Notes: a model not told the origin generated them from the letters alone. A stretch of DNA of 64,000 nt from Notamacropus eugenii (GCF_028372415.1 NC_092873.1:351169890-351233889); one strand, 5' to 3'; positions 38,383 to 49,599 are shown, counted from the first letter of the stretch. Numbers and translations are program-made.

Positions 38383-39335
38383 GGCCTCTGCTTGTTGCAG
38401 GACCCAATTTTTTTCCCAGAAGCAGCAGCACGTTTGCTGTTCTTGACCACTACGTAGAGACAGCTCAGTCTGTGGAGCTTTTACTCTATTATGGGGGAAA
38501 AGACTGTTTCATGACACCCTGACTTTTAAAAACAGCACCAAGTAACTTGAGGGGACATAGGGGGAGGGGAGGGCCTGGGACTCGGGGCAGTTCATCCTAA
38601 CGAATACCCTGTCGCTGCATTGTCTGTGTGTTCCCTTCAGCTTGGACAAGTCGATCCTCCAGGGATTTGGTTTAGGTGCTGCCATCCCATGAAGATATCC
38701 AGAAGTGGTACTAGGGTATAACCCATCTCCGCATCTGACAGCACAGAACAGATCAAATCGTCAGGTGCTTGGAGTGAAAAAACAAACACAAAAGGACGCT
38801 TTGTTTCTAAGAGAATGGGAAAGAAAAAAGGAAGAGGAGAAAATAATTTTTGATGGAATTTCTCAAAAGACCGTTTCTGGAGGATTCCAGTAGTATTTAT
38901 GTTGAGAGAAAGAAACTTTAGTCCTTTCAGCTGTGCTAAAACTGGGACGTTTACAAAAAAAACGCCTTACCATCTTACAGCAAACAAAAGAGTGGTTCTC
39001 TTTTGTTATTAGCACTTATATGTTGTTTGCAAAAACGGAAAACACCCTTTATCATTCTGTGGGGAAAAAAGACCCGTGAAGGTGAGAGGCAGAGAGGAGG
39101 CCCTCTGGTCTGGGAGACAAGAACTCGACATGGCGCCCTTTGCAAAGAGTCTTTATTGGTTTTGAAGAACTGGGGGAAAACAATCCTTCATCCCTATCTT
39201 GTACTTTCTTGACAAGAACTGTGGTTTTCTGTTTTTAGATATTGTGGAAAATGTTTTTTGGCATTTTTCTCTCATTTTATTTCTCCCTCCTTCTCCCTAG
39301 CCCCCTTTTTTAAAAAGGGTGGGGGACAAAAGCTA

Positions 39336-39530
39336 ACACATTGTTAGTTGTTCACTAACACTGCGTGGGGAAAAAATAAACACTGAAAACACAGTGTTAA
39401 TTGTTCTCTAACACTGCGTGGAATACAACACTAAAAACACTAATGCGCAGTGTTGTTCACTAACACTGCGTGGAAAAACCCCCCACTAAAAACACTAATA
39501 TGCCGTGTTAGTTGTTCACTAATACTGCAT
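39336..39530 (+). repeat. Four tandem hairpin units in SPOP 3' UTR
   Basis: Four diverged copies spaced about 53-57 bp, each with inverted arms around a short loop. Arms: 39342-39347 with 39355-39360; 39392-39399 with 39409-39416 (CAGTGTTA/TAACACTG); 39446-39454 with 39462-39470 (CGCAGTGTT/AACACTGCG, 9 bp); 39505-39511 with 39519-39525 (one G-U pair). Loops of units 1 and 4 are identical (TTGTTCA). Most right arms are followed by TGCGTGG or a close variant. Confidence 0.85.
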
Positions 39531-39669
39531 GAAAAATTCCTGGTCCTGAAATGCTCAGTTCTTTGTACCTGACTTGCCGCCTGCATAGGAGCCAGTCCTA
39601 TTCTTTTCCTTTCCTGCCTCCCATGGGGAGAACTTCCAAATGGTCATTTCTTTTTTTTCTTTTTGAAAA

Positions 39670-39675
39670 TATAAA
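39670..39675 (+). terminator. SPOP: Candidate SPOP poly(A) signal TATAAA
   Basis: A variant hexamer in an AT-rich stretch followed by a GT-rich run (actgtgtggt at 39691-39700). It fits the expected 3' UTR length but is not a canonical AATAAA. Confidence 0.35.
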
Positions 39676-39699
39676 TAATTACTATTTTGTACTGTGTGG

Positions 39700-40790
39700 T
39701 ATCCCTGGTTTTCCTTTTTTTTCTTCCAACTCCCTTGGCCTGCCCTCTGGATCAGAGGCACGGGTTCAAGGGACTTTACAAGTCTGCTTGGCTCCCTAAA
39801 ACTACAACTGGCTAATGTCACTCTTTCAGGTGTTCTATTGAAAATAGTGATTCTGATCTCAGTGCCTGAGCAGCACAGACTCATTGTCTTTTCATGGAAA
39901 ATAGGGTCAGAATGACCTTTCCACCCTGCCAGCCTCTGCCAGCCCTCTGCCCTTGCACCTTAGTGCTGCCCTTTCACTCCTCTTTAGAAAGAATATTAGG
40001 TAATTACTCTTCAGGGTTGCCAAGATTAGTGCCTCAGTGTAGAAATTAAGGTAAAAAAGTATGTCCCTTCTGAAAGTCCTAAGAGCTATGTCCATTCTCC
40101 ACACCAAATTCCAGAACTGCACAGAACTACAGAAATTACAGACCTCACCTAGTAAAACAGAAGTAACGACCAAGAGATGGTAACCACAGAAGCACTAAGG
40201 CCATGCACTTGGTACTGTGACGAGCCGTGAGTGAATTGAGAGTGAGTTGGTGCCTTTTCCATTGTTGATCTTTCAACTCTAAAAAGAACTAGCACCCCTG
40301 TCATTGTGCCACCAGAGGACATGCTCTCAGAAGAGCTTCACTGCCAGAGCACTTCTGGGCACCTTTGATGCCCCATTGACAGCAGCACCCCAGATGGACT
40401 TAAGCTAAGAAATGCATTTGCTGTCACCTGGCTAGTGGAGCTGGGGTTTCTTGAGCTTGGGTCAAGGCTGAAGCTCATTCACTTAATTCAGTTTAGTGTA
40501 GACTCTAGCCTAGAAGTTAGATTGGGCATTTTAAGCTCTCTCTAACAACATAGAGGAAGAAAATCCTGAATAGACATTCTATTATCAGTATAACCAAGGG
40601 CAAGATTTGCCATCTGCTAATGTACCACACACTGTCAGAACTAAAATTTGATCTCATTCTGTTAACAATACTTTTGTAAAAGAATAGACTGTAAGTTCTC
40701 TGACTCGTAATTTCATGTCTCCCCAACCTTTGAAGTTGATGCACGGGATAAGCCAGCAAGGTAGTTGGCATTTATCCACACCATCTCTTA
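39700..40790. other. Intergenic, downstream of SPOP, nothing recognised
   Basis: No repeat or gene signal; could include a longer SPOP 3' UTR isoform. Confidence 0.35.
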
Positions 40791-40794
40791 CATA

Positions 40795-41000
40795 GCTAAT
40801 AATAATGCATTTGTATTGTGCTGTAAGGTTTTCAAAGTCCTTTCATGTGCATTTTTTCATTTGATCCTCCTAAAGGGTCAGGCAAGTAGGGATTGTTATT
40901 CCAGGTTCTACAGATAAGGAATGGGAGTGATTTGCCCAAGGTACCACATCTAGAAAGTGGCAAAGTCAGGGACAGACCTATCCAGTGCTCCAAGACTCAC
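40795..41000 (-). repeat. MIR/THER SINE, antisense
   Basis: taataatgcatttgtattgt, then gataaggaatgggagtgatt, then tgcccaaggtaccacatcta. Confidence 0.65.
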
Positions 41001-41454
41001 TAATTAACCCAAGAGAACTTCATTCTTGGTGGGAAACCTGAGATAGGGAAGTTTTTTTCCACTGGAAGGGCAGGTAGGTAAGCAAGAATGATTCTGTGTT
41101 GTGATACCTTAGTAGGTTCATGGGGAAAAAGCCATATTAGAATTTGATTTCTAATTCCTTCACTGGAAAAACTGGAGCAAGTAAACAGGAAATTTGTGTA
41201 ACTTCTGGAAGACTAATTCTGGGCCTCTCTGAAGAATATGTTTCTTCTGGGATTATCCAAGGCTTGTGAAAATTCCAATTTGAGCTTTGCATAGGAATCA
41301 ATATAATCCAAGCATCCCAGGTGAGGCTGCTGCTTTATAGGTTTCCTATTATTGTTACTGTTATTATCATTAGGTAGTGTTTGTTTTTTTTTTCTAAATG
41401 ATACAGTTGGAACCATCTGGTTATGACAACATCAGAGCCACAGCATACTGTTCA

Positions 41455-42290
41455 TAAGCCTCCCACTGTCACCGACCCCTCCCCCAGCTCCCTCACATCT
41501 GAAATTTAATTCGAGTTAACTCCACAATCTGTGGCATGTGCTGTCACTGCAGAGATGTCCGTGCCAGTAGAACAGTTGGAGACTTCAATTCCACAAGGAT
41601 ATGGCTTATTTATCAAAACAATATTTTAGGCAAGTGGTTTCATAGAACCTTAGGAGCTGTGGTTTTGGGTCCAAATGGAGCATTTGAAATGAGTATCAGT
41701 CAACCTCCCCTCTGCCCCTTTTGTACCCCCCATCTCATATCAGGCTCTTAGAATTTTTTTCCATTTTTTCTAAGGAGATCAAACCTATTCCCCCATTTTT
41801 TTCTTCAGGACCTCCAACTCTTTTTTTGGGTTTTAGTGACTTGGGTAAAAAGTCCCTGTTATCATTAATAAAGTTACTAGCTTTCCAAACAACAGTTGGA
41901 GAATCTACCTTTTCAAGGACACTTTTTAAGTGTAACCGTGAACCAAATCACCAGTGCTTGCAACCACTGGCTTGCTAATGCCGCTGCCGTCACTGCTTTC
42001 CGCACTGTTGCTGTTGCAGCTGTTCTGAATGTTCTTTCATTATCTAGACAGAACCTGGGGTGCCTGGGCTAGAGGTTCTCTCCTTCTTGTGTGAGCTTCG
42101 GCAGATGAAAAGAAACAGCTTGTCTGTTTACGAGGATGACAACAAACGGAGTTCGGCCTGCACTTTGAAACGGTCTGTTGCTTTGTTTTGGCTGTTAAAC
42201 TGCTGTTAAAAAGAACAACAGCTAAAACCCCGTAACATGTCTGCCATGGCTCCTTTGATTCAAACTTAGAGTTGGGTACAAATTCTCAGC
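41455..42290. other. Repeat-free intergenic stretch
   Basis: Unlike its surroundings this stretch shows no transposon signature and is less AT-rich in parts (41975-42175). Candidate for conserved non-coding DNA; no function can be read from it. Confidence 0.3.
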
Positions 42291-43274
42291 CAGAGCCCTA
42301 CCATGTTTTCCACAAGTAATTATCTTGTTTAATTATTGTTGATCCCTTGTGATTTTCATTGAACTCTTGGCACAGAATTATTGAGACTAGATTATCCAAT
42401 AGACCATTAGAAATTAACCAGTGGTCAAGTGAATCCTGTAAGACTGGTGTCTGCGTTTGCAACATTCCTTTTTCCCAACTTTTGATTTCAAGGGGTATTC
42501 TGAATAGGTTAACAGTACTCCATAGGAACAGATTAAACAAGTAACAATGCAAAAGTTCGGATAGTATTTCAGATAATGAGCCAAAGGAGACAGAATGATT
42601 GAGTTGAAGGTGTGATTGAGCAAATGAAATGGAGACTTGAACAGTATTGACTCAAATTTTTGAGTAAGCCAGAAGAACCACATCTTAGTAAGATGATCAC
42701 CATTTTCCCTTCCTAATTTGTATGGCTGGTTTGGGAATGGCATCTGGATTTTTGTTTGGTTCTGATTTCTACAGCGCCAGGGAAAAAATAGTTTCAAGCT
42801 GGAGGGAATTCAGAATAAGCAACAGAAATGATTAAGGGTTTGAGAAGGATCAACTCTAGGGGAAAACATGAAAATGAAATCTGTGTAACTTGGCTAAAGG
42901 ATGTAGCAACGGTGCCTTCGATTTCCACATCTCTTAAGAACTCAGTGCACTTTTTTGACATTTTTTATTTAACTCTGAGTACATCCTGAAGAGACAATCT
43001 TCCCCAGTGTATAGGGAAGTTGTAACTTCAACATTGGCTTTGACTAAGATGGTTTTGAGAGCTGAGATCTAGCAGAAAATAAAGGGACTGTTCTGGCACC
43101 TGGGAACAGTGGACCAAAATGAGAATAGGAATCCAGAGTTCCCCTGATAAGTCAATACAGAAACTGTTTACTCAGATGAAATAGAAGCTCGAATATGCAA
43201 GATGCTTAGAGAGAAAATGTGACATGGCTTAGGTAAAAAGAAAGAGATGCCCAGATGGGTTTGTAGCTTCTATG

Positions 43275-43420
43275 AAAAAGATTATAAAAGTTGAAAGAGA
43301 CCTTGATAATCATGTAGGCTATCCCTCTCATAAGGAAATGAGCCCAGAGCAGAGGTAATCTTGGATTAGAACCCAGGTCATCTATCTCCCAGCCCACTGT
43401 TCCCACTGGAGCATATTGCT
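43275..43420 (-). repeat. MIR fragment, antisense
   Basis: aaagttgaaagagaccttga, then taaggaaatgagcccagagc, then ttagaacccaggtcatctat. Confidence 0.6.
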
Positions 43421-43427
43421 TTGCCTT

Positions 43428-43625
43428 GGCCTGCCAAGTACAACCACTTAGGGGAGGAAGGAACCTCAGAATGATTGTTTATCCTAGTGGTGGGATTCTC
43501 TTCAAACCATACATATCCTCATGTCTTCCATAACTCTTGAAAGTCTTAGGTTCAGGTGGCCAGGTACAACCACCTAAGGACAAGAGGGAATCTTTGCTTG
43601 TTGTCTATCCTAGGGGTAGGAGTCT
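43428..43625. repeat. Degenerate direct repeat, period about 125 bp
   Basis: gtacaaccacttaggggagg (from 43438) and its relative gtacaaccacctaaggacaa (from 43564) each continue to a shared ttgtttatcctagtggtggg / ttgtctatcctaggggtagg. Two copies of about 67 bp. Confidence 0.7.
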
Positions 43626-44299
43626 TAGGAATTTTGCTAGGCTAGTGGTTCTAATGTTATTCATGGCCTGTTAGTAGTCCATGAGGGTCCTCCAAGTGGT
43701 GTCTTGGAGTGATGTTTTATAGAGTTAACGATTACATTATCACAGTGACTGTGCTTAAATTTTTGGCATGCTAATGCTACTGTGCCAAATACTATAGGTG
43801 GTTCCAACAAAATACGTACAACACTTTGGTAGTTACTTCTGTAACGTTTGTACTACAAATTACATATAGCACATAAGGAGGAAAGTGGCCACTTTTTATT
43901 CATTTCTGAAGATGGCAGGCAGTAGATTACTTCTTCAACTTATCTGCCTTCCAGTTGAATTGAATATACAGGTATTCAGATAACCTTAGGCTCGAACTTA
44001 CTGTGAAAAGCTTAAACTGGTTACAGATGCCTAGATTTGGAACTAGCCTCCTTCTAAACTTTTGCCTTCTAAACATTTTATTTTTCAGTAACACCTTAAA
44101 TTCACATAGTGTTGTCAGATGTGATCATGCCATTTTAAGTTTCTACTTTTGTTTACCCATCCTGCAATATGGTCATAACACATGTCACTAACAGCGGCTA
44201 ATAGGCTTGTTACACCATAGTATACGTTTGTTGCATTTCTATTGTGTTTATAACTGCCTTAACATTCAGGCTATACCCGCATTTTCTTTAGACACTTAA

Positions 44300-44860
44300 A
44301 AAAAACCCAAACCAGACATCACCATGCAGATGCCATTCTCTCCATTCACTTGGTGATGCCTTCAATTCCTCCATCATTTGCCATCTGGTTTTCATCCTTG
44401 CTACTGTACTTACTGTTACAGACCAGCTAATCATGAAATCCTGTGGCCTTTTTTCCATTCTTATCCTCCTTCATCTCTCAGCAGTATCTAACATTGTTTA
44501 CTAGCCCCTTTTTGTGTTCCCTTTCATATGTAACCTTTGGAGACTCCATACTCTTCTAGTTCTCCCCTCTTTTTCACCATTCCTTCCATCTCATTAACTG
44601 TTCTTTCGCTCTCCCGTAAAGTGGAGTTCTACCCTTGCCCTACTACATGGTGCTCTCTTTTGACTTTTATCGTTACGCTATATGTAATGATTCTCCAGTT
44701 TATAGATGTAAGCTTCAGACTTACATGTCAGACTGTTTAGAGAATGGATGGTTCTGTACCTGGATATACCACTAAACCAAGCTTATTATCTTTCCGGGAA
44801 AACCTACTTCCCCTCTTGACTTATTTCTGTCTGTGGTACTACTATTCACTGGATTTCCTG
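44300..44860 (+). mobile_element. L2 fragment, sense
   Basis: ctcagcagtatctaacattg (the L2 'SAAFDTV'-coding region), ttctagttctcccctctttt and later C/T-rich sequence. Many stops. Confidence 0.6.
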
Positions 44861-44874
44861 TGTTGAAAAACCTT

Positions 44875-45170
44875 GGGTTCAGTCAGTAAACATTGATTAG
44901 CATCTATGTGTCAGGTACTAAGTGCTGAGGATACAAGAAGAAGCAAAAAAAACCCCAACCCCACAAAACTCTGAACAAAAACAAAAAAATAAACTTTATG
45001 CTGGGAAAGTAGGAGATAATTAGTGGAAGACACTAGAATTAAAAGGGATTGGGAAAGGCTTCCTGGAGAAGATGGGATTTTAGTTGGGACATGAAGGAAG
45101 TCAGAGAAACCAGTAGGAAGAGATGAGGGAGAACATTCCAGATGGGAAGATGATTAGAATGCCTGGAGCT
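44875..45170 (-). mobile_element. L2 3' fragment, antisense
   Basis: gtcaggtactaagtgctgag, then aggcttcctggagaagatgg, then gaacattccagatgggaaga. Confidence 0.7.
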
Positions 45171-45260
45171 AAGATGGAGAGTCTTGTTAGTGAAACAGCA
45201 AAGATGGAGAGTTTTGTTTGTGAAACAGCAAAGATGGAGAGTCTTGTTTGTGGAACAGCA
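45171..45260. repeat. 30-bp minisatellite, three copies
   Basis: Units 45171-45200, 45201-45230 and 45231-45260 begin AAGATGGAGAGT and end in GGAACAGCA or GAAACAGCA, with a few substitutions. The unit arose inside the antisense L2; its multiple-of-three length makes a chance open frame of ten-residue repeats. Confidence 0.9.
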
Positions 45261-45414
45261 AGGAGGTCAGTTTATGTCCGACACTTTGCTCCCACCTTTT
45301 ATATCTAGTTCCACCCCTGCAGCAACCCTAGTCATCCCTTATTCACAATTACCAGTGATGCTGCAGTCATATAATTACTGCAACCTTCCTACATCAATAG
45401 CCTCCTGACAATGC

Positions 45415-45664
45415 TTAACGTAATAGCTGACATTTATATAGCACTATGTCTGGCTTGGACTCTGGACTAAGGGCTTTACACTTACTCATTTGATAGTCAC
45501 AACAACTCTGGGAACGAGGTGCTATTATTAACCCCATTTTACAGATGAGGAAATGGAGGCAAAAAGATTAAGTGATTTGCCCAGTTAGTATTTGAGGCCA
45601 CATTTGAACTCAGGTTTTCTTGACTTCAGACCAAGTACTCTCTCCACTGTACCACCTAGCTGCC
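45415..45664 (-). repeat. MAR1/THER-type SINE, antisense, near complete
   Basis: tacagatgaggaaatggagg, aagtgatttgcccagttagt, tgaactcaggttttcttgac, then ctgtaccacctagctgcc, the reversed SINE 5' end (GGCAGCTAGGTGG). Confidence 0.82.
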
Positions 45665-46104
45665 AAGGAATCTAGATTCATTCATCTCCAAAGAAGTCTA
45701 AAAGGGAGTTGGCTGAAATTGTTACTACAGACAGATTTTTTTTTTTAATTCCTGATTAGAAAGCTTGCAATCCATCACCCAAAGGATGTTATGGAATCTA
45801 CTTTCCTGAGAATTCCTAGGGAAGAAAGAATATAAATTCCTCCCAGGTGTATACGTTCTAGAATTTGCAAACAGTTTCACAGAAAATATCTCTTGACCTC
45901 CACAGTGACCCAAAGAATCAGACAACTGGTGGGTAGTATCCTTGTTTTATAAAATAATAAGCTAAGGCTTGTCAAGTTTCTGTGACAGCTAGTAATGGCA
46001 GAAGAAAACCAGTTTAAAGCAGTATATCTCAAATATTTTCAGACCACTTTGGCCAGAGGCAAAATTCCCCATATACCACCTATCCCAACCACTTTCACTA
46101 ACCA

Positions 46105-46560
46105 TTTGAACTCAATCCGTACAATTTGTTCTGCAGACGTTGAGTGCCTGCCAGGTACCCATCCTGAGAGGTGCTGGGGAAGATGCAAAGTTTAGAACCA
46201 GTGTGGTCTGTACCCTAATGGAGCTTAGAGAGGGAAAGGTTATTTTTGACTCAGAGTGGGAGCAGGGATTCCAGGCCAGGCAAAATTTTGTTGAGGAAGT
46301 GGTAGTTGAACTTTCAAAGATGGCTAGAACCGTACAAACCAAAGGCCACTAGGCATAAAGAGGATACTGTGACCAAAGGCACAAGCTCAGAATTGTAGCA
46401 TTTGTACAGGCGATACAAGTAGTTCAGACTAGCTGAAGCAAGAGAGTTTGGGAATGGAACACCATGAAATCTGGCTAGGAAAGCCAAATGATAGCAGATT
46501 ATGGATGACCTTAAGTGTCAGGAAAGTCCTTTGAACTCTGGCAATGGGCAAAAGGAAGCC
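46105..46560 (-). mobile_element. L2 3' fragment, antisense
   Basis: gttgagtgcctgccaggtac, gaggtgctggggaagatgca, then ctgtaccctaatggagctta, then gggattccaggccaggcaaa. Confidence 0.7.
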
Positions 46561-46569
46561 AGTCATTCA

Positions 46570-46865
46570 ATAAAATATTTTAAAATTTTTTTCAGTTATC
46601 AAGTATTTTTTCCTTCCAACTCTTCTCCTCTCCCCCTCTCCATTTACCCTCCATGAAAAACAAAGTAAAATGAAACCCTTACAACTAATATTCCTACTTG
46701 AGCTAAACAAATCCCCATACTGACCATGTCCAAAGATAGGGTTCATTCTGCACCACCTGTGTGTCAGAAAGCTACATTCATCATCTGTCTTCTGGAGTCA
46801 CAGCTGATCAATTTGTTGATCTGAGTTCTTAAGTCTTTCAAAGTTGTTCATTCTTACAGTGTTTC
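46570..46865 (-). mobile_element. L1-type LINE 3' fragment, antisense
   Basis: aaatccccatactgaccatg, then tccaaagatagggttcattc, then tcatctgtcttctggagtca: same family as 28285-28745. Confidence 0.55.
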
Positions 46866-46965
46866 AACAAGTATTTATTAATCCCCTCTCCCCTGGGCTA
46901 GGTGCTGGGATTGCAGTTGACAAGAACGAAACAATCCCTCCTCAAAATGAGCTGAGTGATGTTAT
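46866..46965 (-). repeat. L2 tail, antisense
   Basis: acaagtatttattaatcccc, then gggctaggtgctgggattgc. Confidence 0.65.
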
Positions 46966-47790
46966 GGCCAACTCTCAGTCTATAAGACTTTTTCTACAAG
47001 CATGATTTAGATTCTGTGATTTAAGAGAAGAGAGAGTGGTGATGGGAACTCTAAGAGGCAGAAGTTCAAGAGTGTGCTAATGAAGACTTTACTAAGGTGG
47101 CAGCATTGGGAGTGGTGAGCAGGAGCAATGGATGAAGATTTCAGAGGCAAATTTCAACTCTATATAAGTAAAAAATTCTTAAGAATCAGAGCTGTCCACA
47201 GATAATGTGTTAGTTCTTTTTGCTGAACTGCGTTTTTTTCTCTTTTTTTTAAACTATTCCAGGAGATGGCTCACTGGGTAGAAGGGGGAGGAATCTATAG
47301 GGAAATGAAGGAGATGCAAAAACTAATGATACAAAGAATGTAAAAAACAGAGAATGAAAGAAAACAAGCAAAAAACAAAAAGTGAGCAGCTTTTAAAACA
47401 ATGTAATATTTAGATTTTCTAGAAATGGTATTGTTTTATATTGAATCCTCTCTTATGGTGTGCCATTTTTTTCTTTTCTCATTTTGCATTTTAGTGTAAA
47501 ATTGCCAAAAGAAAGAAACCACAAAACCAAAGAACTGGATGTGCCTGCCACCACTCAACTCAGAGGGACCCCTTGTGGTCTCATTTCCTTAGTCACTTAA
47601 TTAAAAAACAAAACACCAAATGATATCAATAAGTTTTTCAAATCTGTGTTAGAGAATTAGAGCTACCTAAAAAAGAATAAGTTAGTTCAGGAGATATTCA
47701 ATTCCCCATTTCTGAATATCTTAGCAAAGGTGACTTTTTGTTGAAGTAGGGGGCAGATATTGTGGGGAGAGCTTCTACCTAGGCAGGATT

Positions 47791-47844
47791 GCAACGTGGA
47801 TGACCTCTGCAATGTGGATGACCTATGCACTGTGAATGACCTCC
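47791..47844. repeat. 18-bp minisatellite, three copies
   Basis: GCAACGTGGATGACCTCT, GCAATGTGGATGACCTAT and GCACTGTGAATGACCTCC in tandem. Confidence 0.9.
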
Positions 47845-48016
47845 CTGTGTTCTTACCAGCACTGAGATTCATTAAATGCAAAAGACATTTTCAAGGTTAA
47901 TTAAAAGGACTTGGTAACTGATTGGTTATGCAAGGTGAGGGAAATCAGAGAGCCTCAAGAATTTGAACACAAGCTGACTGGTGATTCCACTGATAAATAA
48001 CAAAGTGTTTTTTAAA

Positions 48017-48062
<46 letters not shown>

Positions 48063-48077
48063 ATATATATATATATG
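48017..48077. repeat. (AT)n(GT)n(AT)n microsatellite
   Basis: Alternating AT and GT runs with about 17 GT units in the middle. Confidence 0.95.
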
Positions 48078-48079
48078 TA

Positions 48080-48195
48080 ATTTAATTATTTTTTAGTTTC
48101 AACATTCACTTCCACAAGAATTTGAATTCAAAATTTTTTACCCACCCTAGGACTCTACTCTGTCCTCCCTTCTGTTACGCCCCCCCCCCAATAGT
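48080..48195 (-). mobile_element. L1/HAL1 3' tail, antisense
   Basis: tttagtttcaacattcactt, then ttcaaaattttttacccacc, then a C run: the reversed counterpart of the HAL1 end at 24890-24960 in this window. Confidence 0.6.
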
Positions 48196-48299
48196 TTTTT
48201 TTTTAGAAAGGATTGGGAGGAAAGATGAATTCAGTTTTGCACATATTAAGTTTGAAGCACTAAAGGAACATTTAGAGTTGATCTATGAGCAGTTTCGAT

Positions 48300-48795
48300 G
48301 TGGGGGTCTGTGGTTGTTCTCCTTCGTCTTCAAAGAGGACCAAAATGATATCACTATTGTAAAGTGAAACTTCAGTGTGTCCAACTGTGACTGATTAGAC
48401 CAATATGAGCTCGAAATGCTCTACCGCAAGTTGGGCACAATATTTGGGGTGGATATTCCAAATTTACACATCCTGCGTTTACTTTGTGCTGTCTCAATTC
48501 TGTTTTGTTCAGAGAGCACAGCACTTTTACTTATGTGGGCATGCCATGCTGAGCAGTCCTGTGCCAGTGTCTCAGTCAAATATAAAGTTCTTGAGAGAGA
48601 CCTTGAGAATGTCCTTGTATCGTTTCTTCTGGCCACCATGTGATTGCCTGCCCCATGCAAGTTCTCCATAAAACAGTCTTCTTGGCAAGCGTACATTTTT
48701 GCACTCTATAACACTGTGATGAACTACTGAAGGAGGGTGCAGGTTATTAGAGATGAAGTCCCATCTTGGATGGTGTGGTCCCTGCATTAGAGGCA
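48300..48795 (-). mobile_element. RTE-clade LINE ORF2 C-terminal remnant
   Basis: On the minus strand, 48690-48572 reads FYGELAWGR, then GGQKKRYKDILKVSLKN, a C-terminal motif of RTE-type endonuclease/reverse transcriptase proteins. In another frame, 48437-48375 encodes CPTCGRAF, then IGLISHSWTH, a C-x2-C-x12-H-x3-H zinc finger, followed by TGA (48374-48372). Frameshifts separate the two parts, so this is inactive. Confidence 0.75.
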
Positions 48796-48804
48796 TGCAA
48801 TAGA

Positions 48805-49095
48805 AAGGCATTAATTAAACATTTCTCACGTGTTAAGCACTGTGCTAAAGGGCTGGCGTTACAAAGAGAAAATTGAGAGTTTCTGCTTTCAAGGAACTCA
48901 ATGTTCTAATTGGGAAAGACGGATAAAGGGCAAGTTCATGAATATGGTTTAGTTCATGGCAGATGTAGTGAGGCAATATTTAGGCAAGGAAAGTAACAGG
49001 GCAGATGGCAAGGCTCAGAGGATCTTAGGGAATAAGGCAGAGCAGATGAATTGTCTCCTACCAAGAGGATAATGGGATTAGGGTCAATAAAATGG
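48805..49095 (-). mobile_element. L2 3' fragment, antisense
   Basis: acgtgttaagcactgtgcta, then ttctgctttcaaggaactca. Confidence 0.7.
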
Positions 49096-49102
49096 GGTTC
49101 CA

Positions 49103-49360
49103 GGGCAGCTACGTGGCATGGTGAATAAAGAAAGGGGCCTGGAGTCAGGAAGACTCACCCTCCTGAGTTCAAATGTGACCTCAGACACTTACTAACTGGG
49201 TGACTCTGGGAAAGTCAATCAATCCTGTTTGCCTCAGCTCCTCATCTGTAAAAATAAGTTGGGGGAGGAAATGGCAAACCACTCCAGTATCTTTGCCAAG
49301 AAAACCCCAAATGAGGTTGTGAAGAGTCAGACACAATTGAAACAACTGAACAATAAAAAA
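49103..49360 (+). repeat. MAR1/WSINE-type SINE with RTE-like tail, sense, full length
   Basis: gggcagctacgtggcatggt, tgacctcagacacttactaa, gaaatggcaaaccactccag, tatctttgccaagaaaaccc, then gaagagtcagacacaattga and an A-rich end. Marsupial-specific. Confidence 0.9.
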
Positions 49361-49599
49361 TGGGATTGTGGGATCTTGTTAGCAAAGGGAAAGATCTGAG
49401 GGGGAGGGAGTGTCAACATTCAGCTGTCAGTGGGCATCCCTTGTCTGGGAAGTTCTAAATTGGGCAGTGAAAGTTGTTTGGGGAAGGGAAACGGTGTATT
49501 GGAAGACTCCTCAACTCGAGAGTCAAGTTTCTTTGAATAACCGAGATGTGACTTCTGAGGTCATGCTTGATAACATCTTGGCAACATTAGCTCATTTAG

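Larger units (their letters stand above)
38383..39695 (+). other. SPOP: SPOP 3' UTR (end approximate)
   Basis: About 1.3 kb after the SPOP stop has no recognisable transposon, in contrast with the flanking DNA, as expected for a constrained 3' UTR. It contains the hairpin repeat at 39336-39530. Poly(A) signal candidates are AATAAA at 39375-39380 (inside that repeat) and TATAAA at 39670-39675. The end is a guess based on the later candidate and the usual size of SPOP transcripts. Confidence 0.6.

Noticed and set aside
39336..39530. CRISPR-like array reading of the SPOP 3' UTR repeats
   Set aside because: Units are diverged, spacers are not unique, and the host is a mammal; it is a tandem hairpin repeat.
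45123..45308. Open frame with ten-residue KMES-type repeats
   Set aside because: The 30-bp minisatellite gives repeats in any open frame; it lies in an antisense L2 and has no gene context.
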